A stretch of 64,000 nucleotides of DNA from Anaerolineae bacterium (GCA_022841825.1 JALHQT010000007.1:333585-397584), one strand, 5' to 3'; positions 16,919 through 27,177 are shown, counted from the stretch's first letter. Notes: a model not told the origin generated them from the sequence alone. Numbers and translations: made by a program.

Positions 16919-19330
16919 TCAGACGGAGAAATCCGTCACTGCCTCATGTTCCAGTTCCTGATTGACCACCACCCATTTCATCCTGAGGACGCTGTCCGGG
17001 TTGAGCGAAATCGAGTCGATGCCGCAGCGCACCAGGAATTCCGAGAATTCCGGGAAGTCGCTCGGTGCCTGCCCGCAGATGCCGACCTTGCTGCCGACCT
17101 CGTGCGCATCCTGGATCAGGTTGTAGATCATCAGCTTGACCGCTTCGTTGCGCTCGTTAAAGAGCGGTGCCAGCAGCGAAGAGTCGCGGTCTACGCCCAG
17201 CACGAGCTGAGTCAGGTCATTGCTGCCAATCGAGAAGCCGTCAAAGCGCTTTGCAAACGCTTTGGCGAGCAGGATGTTCGACGGGATTTCCGCCATGACA
17301 TAGATTTGCAGCCCATTGACACCGCGCGTCAACCCGTGTTCACCCATCACCGAAAGCACCTGGTCGGCTTCTTCCAGCGTGCGGCAGAACGGCACCATCA
17401 CGATCACGTTGCTCATGCCGATCTCTTCTCGCACGCGCCGGATGGCGCGGCATTCCAGCGCGAAGCCATCGCGGTAAAGCGGGTGTGCATAGCGCGACGC
17501 GCCCCGGAAGCCGAGCATCGGGTTCGACTCTTCCGGTTCAAATTCGGCACCGCCGATCAGGTTGGCGTACTCGTTGGTCTTGAAGTCGCTCAGACGCACG
17601 ATGACCGGGTCGGGGTAACGCGAGGCGGCGATCTTGGCGATCCCACGCGCCAGGTGATCGACGAAGTATTCGGTCTTATCGGCATAGCCGCGCGTCATGA
17701 ATTCGATTTTGGCGCGGACGGCGCTGTTCTGAAGCTCGTGGAAGTGGACGAGCGCCATGGGGTGAATCTTGATGATGTTGCTGATGATGAACTCCATGCG
17801 CGCCAGACCAATGCCCGCGCAGGGCAGCCGCCACCAGCGGAATGCCGCCGCCGGGTCGCCCAGGTTCATCATGATCTGCGTGCGCGTGGTGGGGATGGCG
17901 CGGATGTCCTGCTCAACCTGTTCGTACTTCAAGATGCCGTCATAGATGTAGCCCTGGTCGCCTTCGGCGCACGAGAGCGTGACCTCCTGCCCCGTCTTCA
18001 ACACATGCGTCGCTTCGCTCGTGCCGACGACTGCCGGGACGCCCAGCTCGCGGCTGACGATTGCCGCATGACACGTCCGACCGCCGTAATCGGTGATGAT
18101 GCCCGCCGCGCGCCGCATGACCGGCACCCAGTCAGGGTCCGTCATGCCCGTCACCAGGATCGAACCGTCTTCAAAGCGGTCGATTTCATGCACGTTCTTG
18201 ATGACACAGACTTTGCCCACCGCGATAGCCTCGCCAATGCTGACCCCCGTCAGCAGGCGTTCGCCCTTCTCGGTCAGGCGGTAGGTCTTGAGCGAGCCGG
18301 CTTCTCGGCGCGACTGCACCGTCTCCGGGCGCGCCTGGACGATGTAGAGCGCGCCTGTCTCGCCATCCTTCGCCCATTCGATGTCCATCGGACGCCCATA
18401 GTGGTCTTCGATGAACTGCGCCCACCGCGCCAGCCTGAGGATTTCCGCGTCTTCCAGCACGAAGCTGCGGCGTTCCTGGGTGGTTGTCTCGACTGTTTTG
18501 GTCCGGTCGCTGCCGCCGATGGCATAGACCATCTTCTTCTCTTTGCTGCCGAGCTGCTTATCGATGATCGGCTTCAGCTCCGGATGATCCAGCAGCGGCT
18601 TGAAGACCGTGAACTGGTCTGGGGTGACAGCACCCTGCACGACGGTTTCGCCCAGCCCCCAGGCACCGTTGATGACGATGGCATCGCGGAAGCCCGTCTC
18701 GGTATCGATGGTGAAGATGACGCCGGAGCATGCTTTGTCCGAACGCACCATCTTCTGCACACCAATCGAAAGGGCGACCTTCATATGGTCGAAGCCCTGC
18801 GCCTCGCGGTAACTGATGGCTCGGTCGGTGAACAGCGAGGCATAGCATTTGCGGCAGGCTTCCAGCAGTTCCGCCTCGCCCGAGATGTTGAGGAAAGTTT
18901 CCTGCTGCCCGGCAAAGCTGGCGTGCGGCAGATCTTCTGCCGTCGCGCTGCTGCGCACCGCCACATCGACATGCTCGGCGTCATAGCGCGCCGAGAGTTC
19001 CGAGTAGTGCCGGCGAATGGCGTCCGCCAGTTCGGGTGGGAACTGGGCATGGGCAAACAGGCGTCGAATGCCCTTGCCCGCCTGCTCCAGCGTGATGCCG
19101 CCCCGCTGATGCTCGCTCAGGAGCGCTCCGATCTTGTCCGTCAGGTGGTTGAAATCGAGGAATTCCCAATACGCGCTTGCGGTCGTGGCGAAACCGTCCG
19201 GCACCTGAATGCCTTTCGGCTTGAGCGCGTGCGTCATCTCGCCGAGTGAAGCGTTTTTGCCGCCGACCAGTGGAACATCGGCAATTGTCAGCGCTTCGAA
19301 CCAACGAACCTTAGGAGTGGTCGTGGACAT
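16919..19330 (-). CDS. ppsA: phosphoenolpyruvate synthase
   Basis: An 803-residue pyruvate, water dikinase: pyruvate + ATP + H2O gives PEP + AMP + phosphate. The N-terminal ATP-grasp part begins VPLVGGKNASLGEM and contains RSSATAEDLPHASFAGQQET. The central phospho-carrier domain holds the catalytic His in GGRTCHAAIVSRELG. The C-terminal barrel has MVPFCRTLEEA and the catalytic Cys region GICGQAPSD. Length is normal. The ATG at 19330 follows GAGGAGGTC. The glycerol-3-phosphate dehydrogenase trio lies directly downstream, suggesting a joint role in gluconeogenesis. Confidence 0.95.
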   Translation of the reverse strand: MSTTTPKVRWFEALTIADVPLVGGKNASLGEMTHALKPKGIQVPDGFATTASAYWEFLDFNHLTDKIGALLSEHQRGGITLEQAGKGIRRLFAHAQFPPELADAIRRHYSELSARYDAEHVDVAVRSSATAEDLPHASFAGQQETFLNISGEAELLEACRKCYASLFTDRAISYREAQGFDHMKVALSIGVQKMVRSDKACSGVIFTIDTETGFRDAIVINGAWGLGETVVQGAVTPDQFTVFKPLLDHPELKPIIDKQLGSKEKKMVYAIGGSDRTKTVETTTQERRSFVLEDAEILRLARWAQFIEDHYGRPMDIEWAKDGETGALYIVQARPETVQSRREAGSLKTYRLTEKGERLLTGVSIGEAIAVGKVCVIKNVHEIDRFEDGSILVTGMTDPDWVPVMRRAAGIITDYGGRTCHAAIVSRELGVPAVVGTSEATHVLKTGQEVTLSCAEGDQGYIYDGILKYEQVEQDIRAIPTTRTQIMMNLGDPAAAFRWWRLPCAGIGLARMEFIISNIIKIHPMALVHFHELQNSAVRAKIEFMTRGYADKTEYFVDHLARGIAKIAASRYPDPVIVRLSDFKTNEYANLIGGAEFEPEESNPMLGFRGASRYAHPLYRDGFALECRAIRRVREEIGMSNVIVMVPFCRTLEEADQVLSVMGEHGLTRGVNGLQIYVMAEIPSNILLAKAFAKRFDGFSIGSNDLTQLVLGVDRDSSLLAPLFNERNEAVKLMIYNLIQDAHEVGSKVGICGQAPSDFPEFSEFLVRCGIDSISLNPDSVLRMKWVVVNQELEHEAVTDFSV

Positions 19331-19465
19331 GATTGACCTCCTCACCCCTCTTTCGCAATGCGATCTGTAATTATTATAGATCTGAATCGCAGCCGAGTCC
19401 GGCATTCGGGGCGGCACACGGCGGGTCATGTGCCTAACGTCATGTGAAAAGCGTGATGAAAGGGG

Positions 19466-19945
19466 CTACGCAGTGAGCATCCGCAGATCCACCCCAACCC
19501 GCGCCGCGAGCTGCTCGACCGCTGCCGAGACGGCGGCTGACAGCGGGGAACGCCAGGTGTAATCCGCGCCTTCCACGCCGTAGACGATCATGCGCGGCGG
19601 CAGCCAGCCCATCACCCGCGCCAGTTCGATGCCTTCCGCGATGCCGAAGAGGTGGCTGGAACTGAGGTGGAAGGATGCCGGCAGCGCGGCGTCCTGCACC
19701 TCGAAGCGTTGCACGCTGCCTGGCGGCGCGCCGGACGCCATCGCGTCGATCAGGATGACGGTCGGCGCGAGGGCGGATTGCAGCAGTTCAACCAGCGCGC
19801 CCCCGCTGCCGTCCTGCTCATGAACCGCGACATGCGGCGGCGCGCTGGCACATACGCGGCGCGCCACTGCGATGCCTACCGCGTCATCGCCGCGATCCGC
19901 ATTGCCAACGCCGACGACGAGGATCGGCTGTGACTGCGCAGACAA
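19466..19945 (-). CDS. [NiFe] hydrogenase maturation protease
   Basis: A 159-residue protease of the HyaD/HycI/FrxA family that removes the C-terminal peptide of the large subunit after nickel insertion. VVGVGNADRGDDAVGIAVAR carries the first Ni-binding acidic residue, and DAMASGAPPG the second. A TTG start at 19945 is chosen because AAGGAGG lies 6 bases upstream. The frame is open further up, but a start there would overlap the large-subunit gene without a ribosome-binding site. It is the last gene of the hydrogenase operon. Confidence 0.85.
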   Translation of the reverse strand: MSAQSQPILVVGVGNADRGDDAVGIAVARRVCASAPPHVAVHEQDGSGGALVELLQSALAPTVILIDAMASGAPPGSVQRFEVQDAALPASFHLSSSHLFGIAEGIELARVMGWLPPRMIVYGVEGADYTWRSPLSAAVSAAVEQLAARVGVDLRMLTA

Positions 19946-19968
19946 CGCCAGCCTCCTTCGCGCCCGCC

Positions 19969-21276
19969 TCACTCCCGCTCGATATGAAGCCTCAGAAAGT
20001 GCGTCGAGCACGAGATGCACGGGTCGTAATTGCGGATGACCTGCTCGCAGCGCGTAGTCAGCTCGGCATCCGCCAGGTGGTGATTCGCGCTGACGAAACG
20101 ACGGAGGTCGTCCTCGATGATCTTCTGATTCTGCGAGGTCGGCGGGACGATCTTCGCGTCAAGGATCATGCCGCGATCATCCAGGCGATAGCGATGGTAA
20201 AGCGTCCCGCGCGGCGCTTCTGATGCCCCATAGCCGATGCCCGCGCGCGGCTGCACATCGACTGCCGGGCGCGGCGGCGGCTCATACGCATTGATGATCT
20301 CGATGGCGTGTTCGCAGGCGTAGACGGTTTCGACCGCGCGCACGATGATGCTCTTGAACGGATTGAGGCAGAATGTCGGCAGCCCGGCGGCGTGCGCCGC
20401 GTCTTTCGCCGTCAGCGAGAGCTGCTCGAAGTTCAGGTTGTAACGCGCGAGTGGACCGACGAAGTACGCGCCGTGCCCCTTCAGGTCTGAATGCAGCGCC
20501 GTGCTGTGGGCGATGTGCTCTTCCGCGAAGTGTTTCTCGTACTCGTCGATGGCGATATTCAAGCCGCGACTCGAGACCAGCCGCCCCTCGTTGAGCGGGT
20601 ACTCGTCCGGGTGATGCAGCGCGACGAACTCGTAGTCATACTCCATATCCGGGAAGGGCAGCGCCGCCGTCCAGCGCACGGTTTCCAATGCGACGTCGAG
20701 CGCCCACTGGAGCTGCTCACGCAGCCTGTGGAGATCCGCCAGCGCGGGCAGATGGTAGAAGCCGCCGACGCGCACGTTGATCGGGTGGATTTCGCGCCCG
20801 CCCAGCAGCCGCACGATCTCATTGCCGATCTTCTTGAGCTGGAGCGCCTGTTTGACGGTCTCCGGATGGTCTTTCGCCATCTGGATGACATCGGGATAAC
20901 CGAGGAAGTCCGGCGCATGCAGCATGTAGATGTGCAGGGCATGGCTTTCGATCCATTCGCCGCAGTAGAGCAGCCGCCGCAAATCACGCAGCGCGCCTGT
21001 GACGCTGACGCCAAGCGCGTGCTCCATCGCGTGTACCGCACTCATCTGGTAGGCGACCGGGCAGATGCCGCAGATGCGCGCGGTGATGTCGGGCGCTTCG
21101 CTGTAGGCACGCCCGCGCAGGAACGCTTCGAAGAGACGCGGTGGCTCAAAGATCCGGAATTTCACGTCGGAGACGACATCGTTCCTGATCCGGACATACA
21201 GCGCGCCCTCGCCTTCGACACGCGCCAACTGATCGACCTTGATCACCCGCGTGACAGTGGCTGTCTTATCCTTCAT
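19969..21276 (-). CDS. hydA: [NiFe] hydrogenase large (alpha) subunit, group 3b
   Basis: A 435-residue catalytic subunit. The active-site cysteines are C69/C72 in RICGICP and C420/C423 in DPCISCSTH. The nine residues after His426 (FLRLHIERE) are the tail that the protease encoded next should remove. Domain content and partners (flavin and 4Fe-4S subunits) match the bidirectional NADP-linked group 3b enzymes, also called sulfhydrogenases, which are cytoplasmic. The ATG at 21276 overlaps the end of the small-subunit gene by 11 bases. No selenocysteine is used at the nickel site. Confidence 0.93.
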   Translation of the reverse strand: MKDKTATVTRVIKVDQLARVEGEGALYVRIRNDVVSDVKFRIFEPPRLFEAFLRGRAYSEAPDITARICGICPVAYQMSAVHAMEHALGVSVTGALRDLRRLLYCGEWIESHALHIYMLHAPDFLGYPDVIQMAKDHPETVKQALQLKKIGNEIVRLLGGREIHPINVRVGGFYHLPALADLHRLREQLQWALDVALETVRWTAALPFPDMEYDYEFVALHHPDEYPLNEGRLVSSRGLNIAIDEYEKHFAEEHIAHSTALHSDLKGHGAYFVGPLARYNLNFEQLSLTAKDAAHAAGLPTFCLNPFKSIIVRAVETVYACEHAIEIINAYEPPPRPAVDVQPRAGIGYGASEAPRGTLYHRYRLDDRGMILDAKIVPPTSQNQKIIEDDLRRFVSANHHLADAELTTRCEQVIRNYDPCISCSTHFLRLHIERE

Positions 21277-22045
21277 GGGCTTCACTCTCTTTGCGGAAGG
21301 CATCGGCGAAGGCATTGAAGGTGCGGTAGAGGCGCACAATCTCATCGGAGGAGGTGCCGAGCGCCTTCCAGTGCTCGCTCAATGCGCGTGGATTGGGCGT
21401 TTCTGTCGGACCGAAGCAGCCGTAACAACCGCGCTGATACGCTGGACACAACGCGCCGCAGCCCGCCTGCGTGACGGGACCAAGACAGAGCGCGCCTTCC
21501 GCGACCATCACGCAGGGCGTTCCGCGCCGCTTGCACTCCACGCACACGCTGTAGCGGGGGATGTTGGGCTTGCGCCCGTGCAGATAGGCGCTGACGATTT
21601 CGACAAGCTGCGCCTTGTTGATCGGACAGCCGCGCAGCTCGAAATCGACGAAAACGTGGTCGGCGATGGCGGTCGATTTGCTCAGGGTTTCGATGTAAGC
21701 GGGCGACGCATAGACCTGCGCGACCATCTGCCGCACATCCCTGAAGTTGCGCAGCGCCTGGATGCCGCCGGCGGTCGCGCACGCCCCGATTGTGATCAGC
21801 ACCTTCGAGGCGCGGCGAACGTGGTGGATATGCTCGGCATCATGCGGCGTCGTGATCGAGCCTTCGACCAGCGAAATGTCGTAGGGTCCCTTGATGACCG
21901 TGCTGGATGCCTCCGGGAAATAGGCGATCTCGATGGCATCTGCAATCGCCAGCAGTTCGTCTTCACAGTCCAGCAGGCTTAACTGGCAGCCATCGCAGGA
22001 TGCGAACTTCCAGACGGCGACTTTCGGCTTCTTGCTCTCTGGCAT
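21266..22045 (-). CDS. hydD: [NiFe] hydrogenase small (delta) subunit, group 3b
   Basis: A 259-residue electron-transfer subunit that passes electrons from the Ni-Fe site to the flavin subunit. The proximal cluster motif is [15 protein letters not shown] near residue 15, with [10 protein letters not shown] and LRGCPINK further on. The C-terminal part is Cys-rich ([29 protein letters not shown]), consistent with three 4Fe-4S clusters. It has no Tat signal, so it is cytoplasmic, as for group 3. It overlaps the large-subunit gene by 11 bases and follows the flavin subunit by 10. Confidence 0.93.
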   Translation of the reverse strand: MPESKKPKVAVWKFASCDGCQLSLLDCEDELLAIADAIEIAYFPEASSTVIKGPYDISLVEGSITTPHDAEHIHHVRRASKVLITIGACATAGGIQALRNFRDVRQMVAQVYASPAYIETLSKSTAIADHVFVDFELRGCPINKAQLVEIVSAYLHGRKPNIPRYSVCVECKRRGTPCVMVAEGALCLGPVTQAGCGALCPAYQRGCYGCFGPTETPNPRALSEHWKALGTSSDEIVRLYRTFNAFADAFRKESEAHEG

Positions 22046-22055
22046 CGCGCGCCTC

Positions 22056-22925
22056 CTAGATTTCCCACTTGCTCAACAGGTGCTGCATCTGGCTGTAGCG
22101 CAGGACAGGTCCCTCCTTGCAGACGAAGACCGACCCGAACTGGCAGTGCCCACACAGACCCACACCGCACTTCATGTTGCGCTCGAACGAGATATAGATG
22201 TTGTTCCTGTCGATGCCGCGCTTCTCCAGTTCCAGCGTGGTAAAGCGCATCATCACTTCGGGACCACAGACCATCGCCACCGTGTTGAGTGGGTCGAAGG
22301 GCGCGCGCCCGATCAACTGCGTGACCAAGCCGACGCTGCCCCGCCAACTGCCTGTCGCACGGTCTACCGTGACGAACACGTCGAGATCGAATTCCGAGCG
22401 CCACTGCTTGAGTTCGCGGCGATACAGCACGTCGCCCGGGGTGCGCGCGCCATACAGCAGCACCACGCGCCCGAAGTGCTCGCGCGTCGCCAGGATGCGA
22501 TACATGGCGGGGCGCAGCGGTGCCAGCCCGATGCCGCCCGCGATGATGACGACATCATGCTTTCGCACCGCGTCCACGGGCCACGCCGTGCCGAAGGGTC
22601 CGCGAATGCCGAGGGTATCGCCGACTTTCATCTCGCTCATGGCGCGGGTGACGGTGCCGACCGCGCGTGTCGTGTGGATGAGGACATCGCGCCGACCGGG
22701 ATCGCCGCTGATCGAGATCGGGATTTCGCCGACGCCGTACACATAGACCATGTTGAACTGACCGGGCTTGAAGGCGGGCATGTCCGCGCCGTTTTGCGGC
22801 AGCAAGTCCATCGAAAACGTATCGCGTGTGTCCCACTGAAGGCGTTCCAGGCGGTACAGGCTGGGCAGCATCGGGTCGCGCAGGCGGGCGGGCGCTGGAA
22901 GACGTGCTTGCATTACAGCGGTCAT
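22056..22925 (-). CDS. hydG: hydrogenase gamma subunit, FAD/NAD(P)-binding
   Basis: A 289-residue ferredoxin-reductase-type flavoprotein. It has an FAD-binding barrel ([16 protein letters not shown]), an NAD(P) domain ([15 protein letters not shown] and [11 protein letters not shown]) and a C-terminal [2Fe-2S] motif ([12 protein letters not shown], then a Cys in FVCKEGP). In group 3b enzymes this subunit exchanges electrons with NADP(H). Gene order, with the cyclic-nucleotide-binding protein upstream and the small subunit downstream, is the common one. Confidence 0.92.
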   Translation of the reverse strand: MTAVMQARLPAPARLRDPMLPSLYRLERLQWDTRDTFSMDLLPQNGADMPAFKPGQFNMVYVYGVGEIPISISGDPGRRDVLIHTTRAVGTVTRAMSEMKVGDTLGIRGPFGTAWPVDAVRKHDVVIIAGGIGLAPLRPAMYRILATREHFGRVVLLYGARTPGDVLYRRELKQWRSEFDLDVFVTVDRATGSWRGSVGLVTQLIGRAPFDPLNTVAMVCGPEVMMRFTTLELEKRGIDRNNIYISFERNMKCGVGLCGHCQFGSVFVCKEGPVLRYSQMQHLLSKWEI

Positions 22926-22940
22926 GAGCAGGTCTCCCTT

Positions 22941-23399
22941 CTAGCGAACCTGATAAAGGTCGAGCAATTGGACCCGAGATGCCTGCAAGCGCCCCATCAT
23001 GACGTGCGAGAAGCGCTTCATCAGTTCGTAGCCCAGCTTGGGGTCGTCGTCACACTTCCCGCGCAGGCACAAGCCGTCGAAGACGAACAGACGCACGGGC
23101 GTGACGGCGCGCCCGCTGAAGACCCAGCGATAGGGTGGAAACAGCCAGGAATAGCCAACGATTTCGCCCTCCGGGATCGTCTGGATTGTGACGGGTCCAC
23201 GCCCGCCGCTGAAGAGTTCCAGCTTGACGCTGCCTTCGCGGATGACGAAGAAGCGATCGGCGTCTTCACCTTCGCGAAAGAGGAACTCGCCCGCGTTCAT
23301 GCGAATGTTGGATGCACAGCCGGTGATCAGCTTCAGATATTCCGATTCAAGTCCCTGGAAGAAAGGATGTTTTGCCAGCAGCGGCTCAAGCGTGTTCAT
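22941..23399 (-). CDS. cyclic nucleotide-binding domain protein in the hydrogenase operon
   Basis: A 152-residue protein consisting of one CRP-type cNMP-binding beta-barrel. The core is [23 protein letters not shown] followed by [16 protein letters not shown]. It lacks a helix-turn-helix, so it is not a transcription factor and may instead modulate the enzyme. The family is often found between the beta and gamma subunit genes of group 3b hydrogenases. The ATG at 23399 overlaps the end of the beta-subunit gene by 14 bases. Confidence 0.88.
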   Translation of the reverse strand: MNTLEPLLAKHPFFQGLESEYLKLITGCASNIRMNAGEFLFREGEDADRFFVIREGSVKLELFSGGRGPVTIQTIPEGEIVGYSWLFPPYRWVFSGRAVTPVRLFVFDGLCLRGKCDDDPKLGYELMKRFSHVMMGRLQASRVQLLDLYQVR

Positions 23400-24567
23400 G
23401 TTTTCGCCCTCCTGTGGCAGGGGTAAAGCGTTTATCTTCGCTATCCGAGCGGATGGCACGCGCTTCCTCGGTGATGTCGATGCCGACCGGGCACCACGTG
23501 ATGCAGCGCCCGCAGCCCACACAACCGGACGAGCCAAACTGATCGATCCAGGTCGCCAGCTTGTGCATCATCCATTGGCGATAGCGCGCTTTGGGTGAGG
23601 CGCGCACGCTGCCGCCGACGATGTACGAGAAATCGAGCGAGAAGCAGGTATCCCAGACGCGGCGGCGTTCGGCGGTCGCGGCACTCAAATCGGTGACATC
23701 TTCGACGGTCGTGCAGAAGCAGGTCGGGCAGACCTGCGTGCAGTTGCCGCACATCAGGCAGCGCGCGGCGACCTGATCCCAGCGCGCGTGTTCGTAATTG
23801 GCGTAGAGCATCTCTTTGATGCGGTTCGTATCCAGCACCCGCCCCATCTGCTCGGCAGTCTGGGCGATGATGCGCTCGCCAGCGGCGATGTCCAGGTCGG
23901 TCGCGGGGCGCTGCGGGATGGTGCGCAGCACGGCTTCGCCTTTTTCGCTGCCCGCATCGACCAGGAAGATATGACGATTCGCCTCCAGGATTTCGGTCAG
24001 CGCCAGGTCGTAGCCGGATGCCGCGCGCGGACCCGCATCCATGGACGTACAGAAGCAGGTGGCACCTGCTTTGCCACAGTTGACCGCGACGATGAAGAGC
24101 TGTTCGCGCTGCGCCTGATAGATGGGGTCGGCATAGGCACCCCCCATGAAGACGCGATCCTGGATGGCGATTGCCTTCAGCTCGCAGGGGCGCACGCCGA
24201 TCAGGGCGAGCAGGCGCGGCTCATGGTCTTCCGGGATCACGTCGAATCCGCCATTGTGGCGCTGTGCCTGCCAGAGGCGGACGACGGGCGGAAAGAGGTA
24301 TTTTTTCCAGGATTGCGGTCCCAGCCCGTAGCCGAACAGGGTCGGTTGCGCCGTCTTCGTCAGGCGGTAGCTGCCTTTCTCCTGCTCGTCCACATAACCG
24401 ATGGGCAGATCAGTCACGGCGCTGAGTTCGTCATACACGATGGCATTGTCACGCAGACGGGGACCCACGAGCTGATAGCCCTGGGCGCTGAGATGGTCAA
24501 ACAACTGCTGGAAGTCTTGCCTGTCAATCACTGCGCGAGTCGATACTTTTCCATTTTTTGCTCGCAT
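23386..24567 (-). CDS. hydB: hydrogenase beta subunit, 4Fe-4S dicluster
   Basis: A 393-residue iron-sulphur subunit that passes electrons between the hydrogenase core and the flavin subunit. Two 4Fe-4S motifs are seen: [16 protein letters not shown] and [17 protein letters not shown]. The N-terminal 200 residues match the HydB/AsrA family ([25 protein letters not shown]). The ATG at 24567 follows GGGAGG by 9 bases. It is the first gene of the operon, about 50 bases downstream of a CRP-type operator. Confidence 0.9.
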   Translation of the reverse strand: MRAKNGKVSTRAVIDRQDFQQLFDHLSAQGYQLVGPRLRDNAIVYDELSAVTDLPIGYVDEQEKGSYRLTKTAQPTLFGYGLGPQSWKKYLFPPVVRLWQAQRHNGGFDVIPEDHEPRLLALIGVRPCELKAIAIQDRVFMGGAYADPIYQAQREQLFIVAVNCGKAGATCFCTSMDAGPRAASGYDLALTEILEANRHIFLVDAGSEKGEAVLRTIPQRPATDLDIAAGERIIAQTAEQMGRVLDTNRIKEMLYANYEHARWDQVAARCLMCGNCTQVCPTCFCTTVEDVTDLSAATAERRRVWDTCFSLDFSYIVGGSVRASPKARYRQWMMHKLATWIDQFGSSGCVGCGRCITWCPVGIDITEEARAIRSDSEDKRFTPATGGRKHEHA

Positions 24568-24595
24568 AGCCGGGATACCTCCCTGAGACAGAATT

Positions 24596-24637
24596 ATTGT
24601 AACGCCAAAACGTCCATTTTGTGACAAAATTCACAAA
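24596..24637 (-). promoter_or_regulatory. CRP/FNR-type operator and putative -10 of the hydrogenase operon
   Basis: TTTGTGA-N6-TCACAAA at 24618-24637 is a perfect dyad and contains the exact CRP consensus TGTGA-N6-TCACA. On the minus strand a -10-like TACAAT lies at 24596-24601. A start about 7-10 bases on places the dyad centre near -38 to -41, the class II activator position. FNR-type regulators bind the related TTGAT-N4-ATCAA, so a CRP homologue is the better match. Confidence 0.6.
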
Positions 24638-24882
24638 GTAATATTTCTCCCACTGCGAAGCCGCGCCTGTCATTACAATTTATATTACAGCATCAGACAG
24701 GTCGCTTCGTAGTGTCGAAGGTAACGCGATGGGGGGAAGGAAGACATGGGCTGCACATGGGGGAGGCAAGACGTTGTTGGTGAATCCTCTTAACAATCTC
24801 CACAAACTTCCTTAAAGGTTCGTCTGTAAGCTCTCCATCGTTTCACTGACATTGTTGTCTATAAACGACAAGGAGAGCAAAC
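24638..24882. other. intergenic region between divergent hydrogenase and ABC importer genes
   Basis: Beyond the operator, this AT-richer stretch has no open frame of note. It should hold the promoter of the importer; TATAAA at 24860-24865 is present, but it is too close to the GTG to be a likely -10 and has no clear -35. Nothing else is recognised. Confidence 0.4.
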
Positions 24883-26061
24883 GTGGCTCGCTCTAATCAC
24901 CTTTCTCGACGCCGTTTCCTTGAGATGAGTGTTCTCGCGGCACTCATGGCACGTGGGCTGCCGGTGCTCGGTCAATCGACCGCGACTCCGATGCCCGAAC
25001 TGCCGATGCCCCCCGCTCCCGGTCCGATTGACCTCGAAGCGGCTGGCGGCTTGGAATCACTGATCGAAGCGGCGCGCGCAGAAGGCGCTCTGACGACCAC
25101 CGCGCTGCCTAACGATTGGGCGAACTATGGCGAAATCAAGCAGGTTTTCTTCGAGAAGTACGACTTCCTTGAATACACCGACCTGACCCCCGAAGCCAGC
25201 TCCGCACAGGAAATCGAGCAGATCCGCGCGAATGCAGGCAACACCGGTCCTCAAAACCCGGATGTCATCGACGTGGGCTTCATCTGGGGTCAGCAGGCGA
25301 AGGAAGCCAATCTGCTCCAGCCGTACAAGGTCTCGACCTGGGACAGCATCCCCGCCGAAATCAAGGACGAAGAGGGATTCTGGTTCGGCAACTACTACGG
25401 CACACTGGCGTTTGAAGTCAACGCCGACGCCGTGCCCTTTGTCCCGCAGGATTGGAGCGACCTGCTCGACCCCCGCCTGCGTGGTTTGATCGCCATTGGA
25501 GACCCGGTTGCGGGCAGCCAGAACACCCACGCAGTATGGGCAGCGGCGCTCGGCAACGGCGGCACGCTCGACAACCCCGAACTCGGTCTCGAATTCTTCC
25601 GCCAGCTTGCGGAAAGCGGCAACCTTGTCCCGACCGCGTTCGCGCCTGCACAGCTCGTCAGCGGCGAAACCCCGATTTCGCTGCGTTGGGACTATAACGC
25701 GCTTGCCAACCGCGATAACAACGCCGACGCCGCCGATATTCAGGTGGTATACCCCGCCAGCGGAACCATCGCGGGCGTCTACCTGTGCGGTATCAACGCT
25801 TACGCCCCGCGACCGAACGCCGCGCGCCTGTGGATGGAATTCGTCTACAGCGACGAAGGCAGCCTGCTCTGGCTGGAAGGCTACGCCCGTCCCGTGCGCT
25901 TCGACGATATGATGGAGCGCGGTGTCATTCCCGACGAACTGCTCGAACGCCTGCCCGTGGTCGGCGCGCCTGTGCTGTTCCCGGCGCTTGAGCAGCTCGA
26001 AACCGGCTTGCAGTTCATCCGCGACAACTGGGCGACCGAGGTCGGCATCACCTACGGCTAA
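24883..26061 (+). CDS. ABC transporter extracellular solute-binding protein
   Basis: A 392-residue periplasmic-type binding protein of the spermidine/putrescine and iron(III) cluster. It starts at GTG after AAGGAGAGCAAAC. The N-terminus carries a twin-arginine signal (SRRRFLEMSVLAALMARGLP), so it is probably exported folded by Tat. The mature protein contains ALPNDWANYGE, DVIDVGFIWGQQAKEANLLQPYK and a Trp-rich C-terminus. The two permeases and ATPase downstream complete the importer. Polyamine, metal and phosphonate ligands are all possible. Confidence 0.85.
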   Translation: MARSNHLSRRRFLEMSVLAALMARGLPVLGQSTATPMPELPMPPAPGPIDLEAAGGLESLIEAARAEGALTTTALPNDWANYGEIKQVFFEKYDFLEYTDLTPEASSAQEIEQIRANAGNTGPQNPDVIDVGFIWGQQAKEANLLQPYKVSTWDSIPAEIKDEEGFWFGNYYGTLAFEVNADAVPFVPQDWSDLLDPRLRGLIAIGDPVAGSQNTHAVWAAALGNGGTLDNPELGLEFFRQLAESGNLVPTAFAPAQLVSGETPISLRWDYNALANRDNNADAADIQVVYPASGTIAGVYLCGINAYAPRPNAARLWMEFVYSDEGSLLWLEGYARPVRFDDMMERGVIPDELLERLPVVGAPVLFPALEQLETGLQFIRDNWATEVGITYG

Positions 26062-26095
26062 ACTTGCATCGATCAACTGAACAGTTAAACTCGCT

Positions 26096-26216
26096 GGACA
26101 TGGCACACGCTGCCATGTCCACGTTGTTTCAGGACAGAGTTGTTTTTGGCGGACGAGACATGCCTCGTCCCTGTGGAAAATATCCTGTATTTGTAGGGGC
26201 AAGTCATGCCTTGCCC
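26096..26216. repeat. three consecutive palindromic repeats inside the importer operon
   Basis: GGACATGGCA/TGCCATGTCC (26096-26120, 5-base loop), GGACGAG/CTCGTCC (26151-26170) and GTAGGGGCAAG/CTTGCCC (26193-26216) follow one another in the 201-base gap between the binding-protein and first permease genes. The last is a member of the GTAGGG... family. In RNA they would protect the upstream message and lower expression of the permease genes. Confidence 0.7.
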
Positions 26217-26262
26217 GTGAACCTAGGGCGATCTACACCCGCTCGTGACATGAAGGATAGGT

Positions 26263-27177
26263 ATGGCGACCACCACAACCACCAATCCGCCGCTTGCGAC
26301 CGCAGGCATGGCGAGCTTTCGCCGCTCGTTCTCATTCGATTGGGTTGGTTTGCTGCCGTTCACCGCGTTCGTGACCGTCTTTCTTCTGCTGCCCGCGTGG
26401 GCGATCGTCTATCGTGGGCTGACGGATGGCGGCGGCGCATTTACACTCTCGAACGTGTTGAACCTCGGCAACCCGACTATCTTGCAGGCGTATCGTTCGA
26501 CCGTGCTCGTCAGCGTCATCACCGCCGTGAGCGGCGGGGTCATCGGCGGCGGGCTTGCCTGGGCGATCACGGTGGGCAGAATTCCCGACTGGATTCGAAA
26601 TGCCGTGCTGTCCTTTTCGGGAGTGGCGGCAAACTTCGCCGGACTACCACTGGTGTTCGCGTTCATCGCGCTGCTGGGACGCGTTGGGCTGCTCAATCAA
26701 CTGCTGCGCCCAACCGGAATGGTGATTGACCCGCAGACGTTCCTCTATGGATTCTGGGGCTTGTGCATCGTCTACACGTACTTTCAGATTCCCCTGATGG
26801 TACTCATCATGGTGCCCGCGCTGGATGGTCTGCGGCGCGAATGGCGTGAAGCGGCGGAGAATCTGGGGGCGACTCGTGCGCAGTACTGGCGCTATGTCGG
26901 CGTTCCGATCCTGATGCCCGCCATTCTGGGGGCGGTCGCGCTGCTGTTCGCCAATGCATTCAGTACGTATGTGACGGCATCCGCCCTGCTCGGTCCCATC
27001 GGTCAAACCTTCGCGATCACGATCGTCGTTGCCAACCAGTTTAATACCGATACCTTTGGCGATCCGGGCTTGGGCTACGCGCTTGCGTTGAGCATGATCG
27101 CCGTCATCGTCGTGACCGTGATGATCTATACCTACAGCCGCAGCCGCGCCGAACGTTGGCTGCGGCGTGCAGAATAG
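26263..27177 (+). CDS. ABC transporter permease (PotB-like)
   Basis: A 304-residue inner-membrane permease with six predicted membrane segments. It has the cytoplasmic EAA loop EWREAAENLGATRAQYWRYVGVPILMPA, which contacts the ATPase. The start ATG follows AAGGATAGG. It pairs with the second permease, whose ATG is 13 bases downstream, to form the membrane channel. Confidence 0.9.
   Translation: MATTTTTNPPLATAGMASFRRSFSFDWVGLLPFTAFVTVFLLLPAWAIVYRGLTDGGGAFTLSNVLNLGNPTILQAYRSTVLVSVITAVSGGVIGGGLAWAITVGRIPDWIRNAVLSFSGVAANFAGLPLVFAFIALLGRVGLLNQLLRPTGMVIDPQTFLYGFWGLCIVYTYFQIPLMVLIMVPALDGLRREWREAAENLGATRAQYWRYVGVPILMPAILGAVALLFANAFSTYVTASALLGPIGQTFAITIVVANQFNTDTFGDPGLGYALALSMIAVIVVTVMIYTYSRSRAERWLRRAE

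Noticed and set aside
16892..19249. 785-codon open frame on the plus strand
   Set aside because: Antisense to PEP synthase, which has every catalytic motif. His/Arg/Asp-rich translation without domains.
19969..21276. Selenocysteine at the nickel site of the hydrogenase
   Set aside because: All four active-site positions are Cys codons; no in-frame TGA is present.
21933..23426. 497-codon open frame on the plus strand
   Set aside because: Antisense to three hydrogenase genes with clear cofactor motifs.
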